A stretch of DNA of 64,000 nucleotides from Bursaphelenchus xylophilus. Taxonomy: Eukaryota > Nematoda > Chromadorea > Rhabditida > Aphelenchoididae. This document shows, piece after piece, positions 22,164 to 34,000 of the stretch. Under the pieces are notes generated by a model. That model worked only from the letters and a program-made list of their open reading frames with translations. It did no database searches and was not told where the DNA came from. Each line of letters opens with the position of its first letter. Position 1 is the stretch's first letter. A program made the translations under genes and the position numbers. The stretch is taken from the NCBI GenBank assembly GCA_904066235.2, contig CAJFCV020000006.1, positions 3,472,001 to 3,536,000 on the forward strand, given 5' to 3'.

Positions 22164-25015
22164 TCAAACTTCAGACACCGCATGACCCAGTAGCGCCGTA
22201 TTCTGAAGGCTCTTCGACACCGGCAAAGGCGTATTGTTCTCGGCGTCGCTTCCCAGCGAAGCCGTATGACTGGAGCTCCTTCGACTGCTCACCGATCCAC
22301 TGGTCGCACTATGATGATCGGACGTCGGCGACGACGGATTCCCGTTGTTGTCGTTGATGGAATCGGCCGGATTCTCGTCGAACGCCGAGTTGGAACTCCT
22401 CGACGAGACCGTGGACTCGGAGGTCCAGGAATGCGGTCGTGAACTACTGTTCGTCTTCTGAACGCTTTCCTTCTGTTGCTGCGCATGCAAAACGGTCATT
22501 TTAGCGAGTCGTTGGATCCATTTGGCTCGGGCCACCTCGTCCGACGCGAAGATTGCGAATCCATCCGATTTCTGTTCGTCCCAAATCTCGAAACGGTCCG
22601 CCGACTGCTTCGAACACTCCGCGAAGCCCAAACTCTGCGCGTAAATGCACAACTTGTGCTCGTAGAACTCCGGTGAGTAGGGAACGGGCTGGGTTCGCTT
22701 TTTGCAGAAGAGAATCCCACCGTCGAACAGGAAGAGATGACGTTTTTGGCATTTGTTGGAGAGACGACGTGATTTTCGCTTGAAAGTGTAGACTTCACAC
22801 TCGGTTTGGAGGCGGAGCGGACCGAGAAGACGGAGATCTCCCTGAAAAAATATAACTTATATTACTGAGTCAAGATGGGAGGTATTTTTAAAAAAATTTG
22901 CTCGAAAATGAAAAAAAAATCAATAATTTCGAAGTTGACATTTCGTCTAAAGCTTCGCCACATGTCTTTATAAATTTTAATTTTCAAATTACCATGCTCA
23001 ACAGATCTTGGGGAAGCTAGACTCGACAAAATTTTTGAAATTGACATTTCGACACAGTTTTTGACGAAATGTCACAAAATTATTGGAAACCTATAAAACG
23101 ATTTTTCAAGCAAAAAAATTTAAAAAAATGGAGTGGAAATACAGTAAATAAAATTTAAAATACGGGAGAACAGGTTTTGAAATAAAATTTACTTTATTTC
23201 GATTTTTTTCAAAAAAAAACTAAAAATTTTTTTCCCATCGAAAAAAACTTACAGCATATCCCAAGATGTGCAGTTGCTGCATGTCCGCGTTAATCTGCGC
23301 CAACAAGTCCAACATTGAACCCAAAGCCGCTTGAACATCATGTTTTATCTCCTCATTTCCCTCGTCTTGGCAATGCCTCAGCAATTCCTTCAACAACAAC
23401 TGATATTTCGTGATCCGTTGGATAGGCTTCAGCAAGTACGCACTCAACGGAAGCTGATGACCGGCTTTCTTTTGGCATTCGGCGAAGAATCGGCATCCGT
23501 CGGCGGCCAGATCTCGCCGTAAGGCTTCGGATTGGGGCTTGTTTTGGCAGTAGGGCCGGTAGAGTTTGAGGAAATGATTTCGGAAGTTTATCATGATGTG
23601 GCACAAGAGCACTGGAGAGTATTGGGCTTTTTGGAAGTCGGGGAGGACATGGCGGTTGTGGAATTCGTACTGAAAATGAGAAAAATAATTGAAAACTCTG
23701 AAAAATAAAAAAAATAAAACGTGTTTAAAATTAAACCTCAAAATTCAAAAAAATCAGCTTACCAAGTCTCTAAAATTTCCAAAGATAATACTCGACTGCC
23801 CTCGAAGACCTTCTGGAAGATGTTTCTCATTTTCTGGATTCTCGAAAGGATTCACATAATATTCCACTATGCTTTCCAACTCTCGGACATACGTCTTCTC
23901 GGTGGTTAGCTGAAAAAATAAGTGATTATAGATGTTGTCAGAGAGATTTTTTGCACATATAGACCGAACTTTAAAACTTTAAAAAATCCAATAAATTTTG
24001 TGACATTTCGTCAATTTTCTTGAATATTCTCCAAATGGCGAGAAAAGCATTCTTTTGTATTTGTGGAGTTTCAAAATCAAAAAAATACGTTTTTTTTTGA
24101 AATTTACAAAACGCTCAGTAACTTTCCAGCCAGATTATGGGATCACAACCTACTACAATATCATTATTTTCTTATCAATTTCACGCCCGAAATTTCACAA
24201 AAATAACCTTTACGCCCTCTCCGATAAAGCCTTTACGCATTTCCGCCAAAAAGTCGTAAAATTGCCATAAAATTAATTGCAGATAATGATCGAAACATTT
24301 ACGGCCTTTTTTTGGAAAAAAAAATTTTGATCGTCAAATTTTTTTTCGAAGTCTTTGTAGTCGATAACAATCAAAAAACTTCTGGCGCCAGCGGTTTTTT
24401 CATGGTCTTTTTTCGACATAAGGAGCTTTGTCTCGTCCTCTGGCGCCGGTGTGGGGAAAATCATCTGAGCCAGCGTGATTTTTAGAGCCGAAAGGAGCAG
24501 ATCTTGCAAAAAATGGTGATAAAATTTGAAAAAGAGCAGTTAAAATTGAGAAATTGAGAACACAGAGAAATTTGGGGATGGGGAGAAGCGTATTAAAGCG
24601 ATTTTTGAATATTTGACATTTCGTCGAAAAATTTGACGAAATGTCACAAAGAGTTATTGGATTTTTTTTTCTTTTTCAAAAACGAATAGAAATGATTTCA
24701 AAGGCATAATAAATCTTTTTTATAAAAAAAAAACACAACTGAGGTCGTATTTTACCAAGAAATTCTCAGAAAAGCAAAAAAAGTTCTATTTTTTCGCCAA
24801 AAAATCATAATTTTATTTTTGAAACCTACCAATTCATCGAGCACATATGCCGCCTTGGAGGTGCTGGCCAAACAGTGGTTGTGGTATTGCTGCGGACTCG
24901 CCAATTCCATGGCCGCCATTCCTCGGGTGGGGGAATTTGAAGCGATCGGAGTCGAAACTTCGGAACTGGTGCTCGGAGGGAAGTCGGAGAAGTCGTGGAG
25001 GACTTCGATTTGACG
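22164..25015 (-). other. DH and PH domain exons plus Ser-rich tail of the RhoGEF
   Basis: Exons 25015-24830, 23909-23763, 23669-23253 and 22841-22164. The DH domain starts at YVLDELLTTEKTYVRELESI (conserved region 1) and contains LPLSAYLLKPIQRITKYQLL (conserved region 3, the most diagnostic Dbl-family block), so the exchange core appears intact. The PH domain shows KRHLFLFDGGILFCKK, then FEIWDEQ, and the invariant Trp of its C-terminal helix in ARAKWIQRL. The last ~85 residues are Ser-, Asn- and Thr-rich and probably disordered. Introns within this block carry the dispersed TTTGTGACATTTCGTCAA motif. Confidence 0.92.
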
Positions 25016-28000
25016 CTGAAAAGAACAATCATTATACTTACTCAAAAAATTCTTTGAAATTTCCCCAACTTTGAGATTTTTTGGCCAAAAAAACTCAAAT
25101 TTTTTTCCGATATTTGGTTAAAAATCTCGTTTTTCGGCCAACATTTAATTTTATTTTAATTTTTAACAGTCGCCTCACATTTCTACTCTTGCTCCGGCTC
25201 CTCCGCAACACTCTCGGACTCAACGAAAAGTTCCGACGCTTGGACAACGCCTTTCTCTCCATTACTTCATCAAAGATATAATTTTAGTTCCTCCAAAATA
25301 TGAAAATATAACTTTTTGCGGCCAATTGTTCGGCCGCAGAAATTTTTTTGCCCAATCCTTTAGTTTTTCGCCTCAGGCTGCACCCATTTTGAAGACGGAG
25401 CGAGAGTTTCACAGCAAAATCCCCCAGGGCATAATAATCAGAAGAATGGGCCTAAGCGGTTGAACAAACATGACGGAACAGGGATCAATCAATCTCCAAG
25501 AAATTCGTTAGAGGCTTTTTTTAACCGTTCCGAGAGGGGAATTGTTGGCTTTGGGGATTTTGAAACATTTCAAAAATTGGGATTTTTGCCAAAATTGGCA
25601 TTCTGTTTTCATGATGAAAAATGCTTAAAATTATGCTCAACTCCAGGAATCATTTTACAACAATGGAAACTATTCGAATTTCAAAAATTCAAATTTCCCA
25701 CTAAGTTTGGCATTCCGGTTCAAGCACTAAAAAGGTTTGTATAATTGCCAAAAGTGGCTAAACATACTCAAAAATGGCCAATAGAACTCGTTTTACTATG
25801 CCAGAAAATTTTTAAAGTCAAAAAATTCAAATTTCCCGGCAAGTTTGGCATTCTGTTTTAAGCAGTAAAACCGTATGGAAATTTGCCAAAAATGCCTCAA
25901 AATACTCAAAATGGCAAATATAGCTCGTTTTATTCGGCCAGAAAATCTTTTAATTTCAAAAAATCAAATTTCCCGCCAAATTTGGCGTTCTGCCAAACTT
26001 CCCCAAAATTCCGAAATTTTTTTTTAAAACAGATTTCAGCCAAAACCAATAAAAATTTCAACAAAAATCCTCTACCTTCCCCAAACTTTATCCCACCACC
26101 ATTACAACCGCCAATTTCCCAACGTAAAAGAACCCTTGACTAAAGTTCCCCAATCCCCATTTCTTGTCTAATTTTTTTTTGTTTTTTGCGGTTTTGTAAC
26201 GCGTTCAGGATTCTTTTTGCACACTTAATGACCAGGAGGAGGATCCACAAAATTATCCCACAGCGCCCGGAGAGACGGTTCTGTGCAAATAGTCCGCACG
26301 CGTCAAACAGAAAAAAAAGATAAATATTATATACAAAAAGTGGGATCTTGGAGGAAGAAGCGGGCGGAATTGTAATGGATATACAAAAAAGTTGGAAAAT
26401 TATATTGCTATATTGAAAAGTGGCCGATCTAGGACTCCGAATTATTTTTAAAAAATTTGAAATTTTTATTTTTTGGTGGAAAAATTTGGAAAATCTCAAA
26501 AAATTTTTTGCCATATTTGGGTATAAAATCATATTTTCTGTCCCTAAATCTATCTTTTTGTTACTTACTTTTTCTAGAATGTCTCAAAATTCCCTAAAAT
26601 CCCCTAAAAACCCCAAAATTCCTACCATTTCGGCGCATTTCACCACCCTGTTTGGCAATCTTGCCCTAACTTTGCCAACAATTGAATTTCTACGGAACAA
26701 CATGTTACCCGTCTACTTGTAATTCACCCCAAATACCAAGACTTTGTTGTTCCGAGTGCAGAGAAATTCCATTGCGCAACAACCTAATCAAAGGAAAGGA
26801 GGAAATTACTGGGAGGTTTGAGAAAAATATTCTGAGAATTGGATCACAGGAAAAAAGGTTTTTTTGGAAGGAAAGGAAGGTGGATATTCTAATTTAGAAG
26901 TTTTGTGGTTGAAATTGAGGTAGAAAAAATTTTGGATTTTTGAAAGTTTTTGAAAAATTAAAAAATCTCGTTTTATTGATATGAGAAAATTTTTTTATTA
27001 GAATAAAATCATTGTTTGTGGTATTTACACCTCATAACTTTCGATTTGTATGTTTTTATGACCAAAAAATCCCATTTTTCTCCAAAAAATCCCGAGTTTT
27101 TACCTGACAAACAACTGATGCTGGTTGAATAAAAAATAATTTTAGTAGATCCTTCAACATTTTTGAAGTATTGGCAATCACTCTATGTCCAATTTTATGT
27201 TGATTTTTACGTAGAAAAACTATAATTTTGCCAAAAAATCGAAAAATCTCAGAATCAATAGCTCAAACAAGGTTCCAATCTAATCCAGCTTCAGAATAGA
27301 CAAAATACTTTGCAAATAATCTTGTAAGACAGTAATCAGTAGAGCAGGTAACCTCCTCCACCTACAGCTCACAATTTAATGGGCTTCTCCGACTTTTATT
27401 GAGGTTTGATTGGCGCCACGCGAGAGGTCGCTGATAAGAGGTGGGTGTGCAAAAACCCGACCATCTCCTAATGTCTTGCACGTTAGGGCACGGGATTTAG
27501 CGTAGACTGACAATGTTTTAGTTGCAAGTTTTTTGGAGCTGATAGTAATTAAAAATATAAAAAGGTGCAAAAAATTTCCGCCACTCTAAAAAAAAATTTC
27601 CGAGCCGCGCCCAGCATTGAACCGAAAGTTTTTTGATTGATATTGGCTGAGATTTTACGCTTTGTAGACATCATGATGATGGGACATTAACCATAACTAA
27701 ATAAAAAACCAAGGGCACCATCATTAAACGATTTTTCTTGCAATTTTAGAATTAACGCGACTTGCAGCCTGCAGAAAAATCAAAAAAATTAAAGTAAGCC
27801 AGATCCAAGGAAACTTTTCCAAAAATAATTTTTGTAATTCCCATGGACGAAAAAAATGTAAAAATATAAAATATCTGAATTCTTTTTATGAAAAAATAAA
27901 GTTTAAAAATTGAATTTTTTGAGAAAAAAATATTTAGAAGATCTTTCTAATTCTTCGATTTTTTCATGTTTCAAAATTCCCAAACATTATAAAAATCCCA

Positions 28001-31000
28001 TAAATTTTTTCTACTCAATCAAAATCCCAAAATTTCTGTTTCAAAATCAATAAAAACCCCATTTTTCGCCCACATTATCCCTCCAAATCACCCAAAAATC
28101 TGCGAAAACAATCACATACCCAAGATATCCTTCGCTTCTAACAGAACCTTGCAGTAAGCAAACTTTCCCCCCGTTCGGAAAATCCAAACAAGCCACGAAT
28201 ATACAAAAAAAAAGAAAGCGGGCGTCGCGAGGGGAACGCGCTAAGGAATAGGGTAATTATTGCGCAAAAATATTTCGATTTTCGGAATGTTGAAGATGAT
28301 CTGGGCTGACAGAGAGCGAACAGATTCGTCTGCGGGCTGATTGCCCCTCGTCTTTTTGTGGTGAATATGGGGTTAAGGAAAGGTTGAGCGAGACTTAAAA
28401 AAATCATATTTTTTTTTTATTTTTTGATTTTTAAAAGATATCTTTTTTTTGATTTTTTTATATCTCCCTAACATTTCATCTCCCGAAAAATTGTTTTCAC
28501 CGGAAATATGACTCTTTTGACTGTAAGATCATAAGAGTCTTATGTCAGAAATAATCATCGTATCACTAAAAAAAGTTCTTCAATGTCAACAAAAAATTTT
28601 CGAAAATTCGATAAAAATAATCCCCAAATTTTTGTTTCTATCAGTAATTGCACTTTATGGTATGTATACTATGTGGAATAAACCGTACGAAATATTTTGA
28701 AAGTTTGGAGATAAAAAACCAAAAATTTAATTTTAAAAATTTTTTGAAAAAAGATCGAATGCACATGACATATCAGACTGTTTTTGAGACCTCAGGCTCT
28801 CATATATCATCAAAATTTCCCTCAAAATTTACCGCGGTCACATCAAATTTACCGTATCAAAAAAATCGCGGTTGCCATTTTCGTCGTCGCTCTGCAGTTG
28901 GACCCTCTGCAGTCTTCCACAATAGTTGGCTTCAATTCCCTCGTCCTCGTCCTCAATCTGAATCGTCGTCACATTCGGATACTCGGACGCACTCCTTCGC
29001 ATCGACCAACTCCGATTCCACGAATACACCGACGCATCCACGCTTCGGCTGCTCGCCAATCCCCGCTCCTCTTCTTTATCGTCCCATCCTTGAACCCGTG
29101 TGGTCTGACATTCGCCGTTGACTTGGCCAACTTGTTGGCGCCGCTTCGACGAGCGGAATGATGACAACACCCAGGGCAAATGACGCTTCATCTGCTGCGT
29201 GAGTGAGGACCTTGCCGAGAACTGCTGAGCCGTCTGCGATCTGCAGCGACGAAAGTTGGTTAAGCCCGGCTGCGACGGGTCGAGCAGATCCTGCGGCGGC
29301 AGAGTCAAGAGCATCGCGTTGGGAGCCACACAGCGCCGCGACAAATGACCTTGCTGCATTTCGCCGGCGTCCCTCTCCGTTATCAGAATATTGGGGAGTG
29401 AAAATTAGAGGAATATTGAATAGCGGGAGTTAATCGACTTTTAGAGTGTGACAATTAGACCACTGAGGCGCCGTAAGGCGTGAGTTGGCGCCCTGAAGGT
29501 GTGAAAACCTTCGTTGCAATCTTATCAACGAGAAAATTGCTTTCTCAGCCGCGCTTTATAGCAATAAATATTGTGCTTGACCTGTGCGGGACCTGAGCAT
29601 GAAAAGAGATGAGAATCTCTCCACTTGGAGTCGCTGATAAGCCAGTATTAACAATATTAAAACAACCTCGCCTGAGGGGAATGTAGAGACGAGAGAGCGC
29701 CCCCCAAACCTCGTGCGGACTGGATTCCGGCGAGGGGAAATGGGGAGGAGGGGCCTGAATCGGGTCGGATGTCGGGCCTAGGTTTGAATGGACCTTGACT
29801 ACGTCGCTTCCATTGCTATTGTCTGCAAGTTAGCGCCTACACTCTTCGGCGTATTCTACTTGATTTCAAGCCGTTCTAGTTTGCTGAATAGCCTTCAGTT
29901 TTCCCGCAATAAGCTGTTTTTGACAACCTGCTGAGAGGCTGGAAATTGCCTTGGTCTATGACTTTTTGATGCCCTTCCGGAATTCCAAAACACTCCGTGC
30001 GAACACATTCTCCATTTTTTATGATCCAAAAGGAGTGTTTTACAGCTCCATGAATCTCAAATTAAGTGCAAATCTGCCTGAAGCATGCATTTTGCCTCTC
30101 AAAGAATGTGTTCGTAAGACAAACGCTAAATCTGGCGGTGTAACCTTATTTTACAGAAAAAATGATCTATTTCGAAATGGAATTTGGTCAAAAAACACCT
30201 CAGATTATCTGATTCTTTTGTGTTTACCAGGCTTTTCGCTAAACCGTCCTTTGAATTCTGGCTGAACCGAGGGTTTAGGGGAATTTGAATAGATTGTTTA
30301 CCGACGTGAACTATAATATTTTTTCGAATTTCTGAGGAATTTAAAGAAGGTTGGTAAACAAAAACTTTAGTTTTTTTTCACTGGTCAATAGAGCTTTTAG
30401 GCTAAGCTTCCATTAGGGGAAAATTACGGTATGTACTTCTATGGTCAAGTGGCAGCACAGACTGGCTAAGAACTGGAAGGTTGCGGGTTCGAATCGCAGC
30501 TCAAACAAAAAGTTTTCTAGAAATTTCAGAACTTTTTTTGAGGAAAACCAAACCTTGTAATCTCCATTCGACCTCCGATTTATCAAGTTTCTCCCATCTA
30601 TTTGCCCTAGCTTCTCTACACTCTCTCAATTTTCAGCCCGCTCAAGAGTCCCACCCAATTCTGATAACGGAGCCGAAACGCCAGCTGGATGCGGTCTATT
30701 GTCAAAGCTTCCGGATTCACGCAAAAAAACGCGCGTAATCAGAGCCCTCTGGCGGTTTCGAAGAGCGGAGGGAAAACAAAACAATTCGGTTTGGGAAAAC
30801 ACTTCCATCATGCCGATATAATTCGATTTGGTGGTAACATGGTAATAATTTGAAAGGGTGAGCCAGAATTGGCTGGAGAGAAGGTTTTTAAGAGGAATAC
30901 CAAATTTGGAGATTTGAGAGATCAAAAATATTGATCATGAGCATAAGCACCAAAAATGCCTAAAAATCTCGGTTTCATTATGAACTTTGACGGTGAAATC

Positions 31001-34000
31001 TCAGTGAGCAATAAAAAAAACATAGAATTCTAGTAAAAAATGGGCCAGAAAAATATCAATAACAATTATGAGCCATAAAAGTTAAGTGTAAACAAATTAT
31101 TAGGTTGGACGGAAAGTTCGTACGATTTTTTACTGCTGCTATTTTTTCTTGCGCTGATGGAAAAAGACAAACACAAATATATGGTGTCGGTAGGGGACAG
31201 GCATCCCTATCTAGCAGTACAACCTTCAGCCATCTTAAGCATTTACGAACTGAGAACTTAATTTAGACATTTACCCATCTTTGGTCCAAAATTACAAATC
31301 CTTGGCTGGTTTGTTTAATAAGGCCTACCAGGAAATTGTTTTGGCACTGCTAAAAAGCCTTCTTCTGTAGCTCTTAATATGCGTAAAGTCGCCGGGGACT
31401 AAATCAAAACATAGCCATAAAATTTGACTTTTGCAGGACCACCCCAAGTTTGAATATAACTGCAACCGCCGCTTTGCCGGTGCATTTCTATGTGTAAAAC
31501 TATGATATGCAGAAACTAAGGACAATCCCTTACACTCAGCTACCCCTCAATAGCCAACTGTTTTGCCGTACGACATAATAGAACTAAATTACTTTTCTCA
31601 AAAAATCGTTGGTGAACTGTTGGATCATCCCGTACAATTCTAAAAAGAGCTCATAACATCTTTCCACTCCTCCCTTTCTTGGGTGCAAAATAGAGCCGCT
31701 TTATTGCTTTACTACCTCGTGAAACAATGGGCTACCATTGTTGACTGTCACAAAATTACGCGCATTGCTCTACAGCTATAATTTTTGGCAATTTTGTCTC
31801 TTTGCGGATAACCCGAGGCATCTGTGATCCGGTTTACTCATGTTGCACGTAAAGGGCTCTCTATGTGCCTTACTGCACCCTATTACAGAGACAGACAATA
31901 AGAAATACGCGGAATAATAAGAAAAAGTTTTCATAGGGGGCCTTTGCTGAAGACTTGGTTGAAAGTGTTGCTATTATTTTATCCGACACGCTTTTTTATG
32001 ATTTCTAATTGTGTTTAACGTAGTCAGAAAGACCACTGGACATTGCCTAAAAAGTTTCAGAGCTTCATCGAAAGCGATCTGGAAACTAGAGTTTGCGTTC
32101 TGGACCCTACCCGAAATAGCCGCAAAGCGGAAAACCTCTTATAATTAAGCTCGTTTTGGCGGAGCTAACGATTGGCACGTAGCATATAAATCTTCACACT
32201 GCACTCTTGTATATGCTAGGTACTTACGGTGGGCAATCGGTCTTGGCGCGAAAAAAATTAAATTGAAAGTTGGGTAAAAAATCGTACGAACTTTCCGTCC
32301 AACCTAATAGTTAAAGAAGTCGTAAACTTGTCACATTTCGAACGGTAGTAAAGTTAACTTTAATAAAAGGACAGTAATTTCAGTTTTGAAGGTCAAGTAA
32401 TGCATTCTGAAAAAAATAAAATAGAACGGAAGCTGATTTTCAAAATTTGACGAAATGTCACAACATTTATTGGATTTTAAAAACAGTATTTTTTAATGGT
32501 CTAAGGTAATATTTGAGACAAAGACAACTTAAAATAGTTCAAAAAATGGGATTAAGGATCTATACCACTCATTGGGTTACTGTAATTTCATAAACTTCTT
32601 AATTTCGAAGAAGCTTCGAAACAAAAAAATAAAAAAATCTATTCAAAAGTTCAAAATAAACCCTCCTTTCTTGAACATCGCCGAACTAAACCACCGAATC
32701 ACATAAAAAACCAAATCAGAAGATCAATTTTCGTCTTCAAGGGGATTTTTTATCTTTTGGCGGGGTCGGAGGGGTTCTTGGGGTCAGAGAGTCATAAATA
32801 TATTACGAATTGCCGACTCATGGCTTCTGAAGATCGTAAAAACTAATGCAAAAAACCTTGGGTCGAGATCAGAAAGGGGAGAAACAAAAAACTTGGCCTT
32901 TCAATTATTCGGAAATGTCAAAAATTATTAATTTTTGGTGGTTTTTTGGAAGAAAAGGGGTTGGAAACCGAAAGTTTAGGGGAATTGCAGGATCAACCTT
33001 AGCATTCATCATATGCAGAAATAAATTTAACGCATTTTCAGCCAAAAATATTTTGAAAATTTAAATTCCCGCCAAAAAACAATAATCCTTGGCATTGTGT
33101 TGCAAGTTGATAAAAGACGCTTTTCTCTAAAAAAATTTCAATTTCACAAAAATTTTTGCTTCGAAAGTTCTTAAAAAACCTGACAAACCTCTTCATAAGA
33201 CCAGTAACGTCTAGGAAAATACAGGTTGTAAAAAAATCTTTCCCAAATTAGGGGAGAAACTCATTAGGAACATCAAGAAATGAAGCCCCGAATGTCCTCG
33301 AAAGGTGGTTTTCCAAATAAAAAATGGAAGAAACCCAAGGACACTTGGCTCTAACCTTGTCAGCTTTGGCGCAAGAAAACAAAAAATTGGAGCGTCCAAA
33401 TTTGAAAATTATTTATTTCGAAATTTTCTAATTTTTTAATTTTGTTACAGTAACCCGAAAATATAGAATAAATGAGGAAAAATATGGTTAGGTATATGCA
33501 GCGTATTTTACACTTACAAAAAACAAAAAAAAACTACATTTTACAATTTTTTTATATTACAGTACCCTAAAAATAAAAATTTATTAATACTTTTTTCCCT
33601 AACCTTTTTTTTCTTTTTCTATTTGCCGTATTTTACATTTTTCCAAAAAAAAATTTTTTTAATATTACAGTAACCCAATTTTTTATCTTCAACCCACACA
33701 ACTCTCGATGTTCGACCAATTTTTGGGCCGTGGAAGCTAAGGTAATCAAATAAATTCCCGGTGCAGAACCCCGGAAGCATTCAATTAAATCCAACAATAA
33801 AAATTCTGAAAACTCTCAAATGTGGCGTGAAAATTGTTGTTGTTCACGGTCAAAAACCACTTTTGGATTTTCATTTTTTTTTCTTCATCCCGACAAAAAA
33901 AATCCTAAACAGGCGATTGCTGGGTAAGAAGAGTGAAAACGAAACGAACAATTTGTAACAATGGACCGGCTGAGAGGAGGGATGCCCTTTTTTGATTTTT

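Noticed and set aside
29460..29800. Structured RNA or rRNA fragment (GC-rich, CGCCTGAGGGGAATGTAGAG)
   Set aside because: I could not match it to 5S, SL, U-snRNA or tRNA sequence. It is better explained as promoter-like sequence next to the possible alternative exon.
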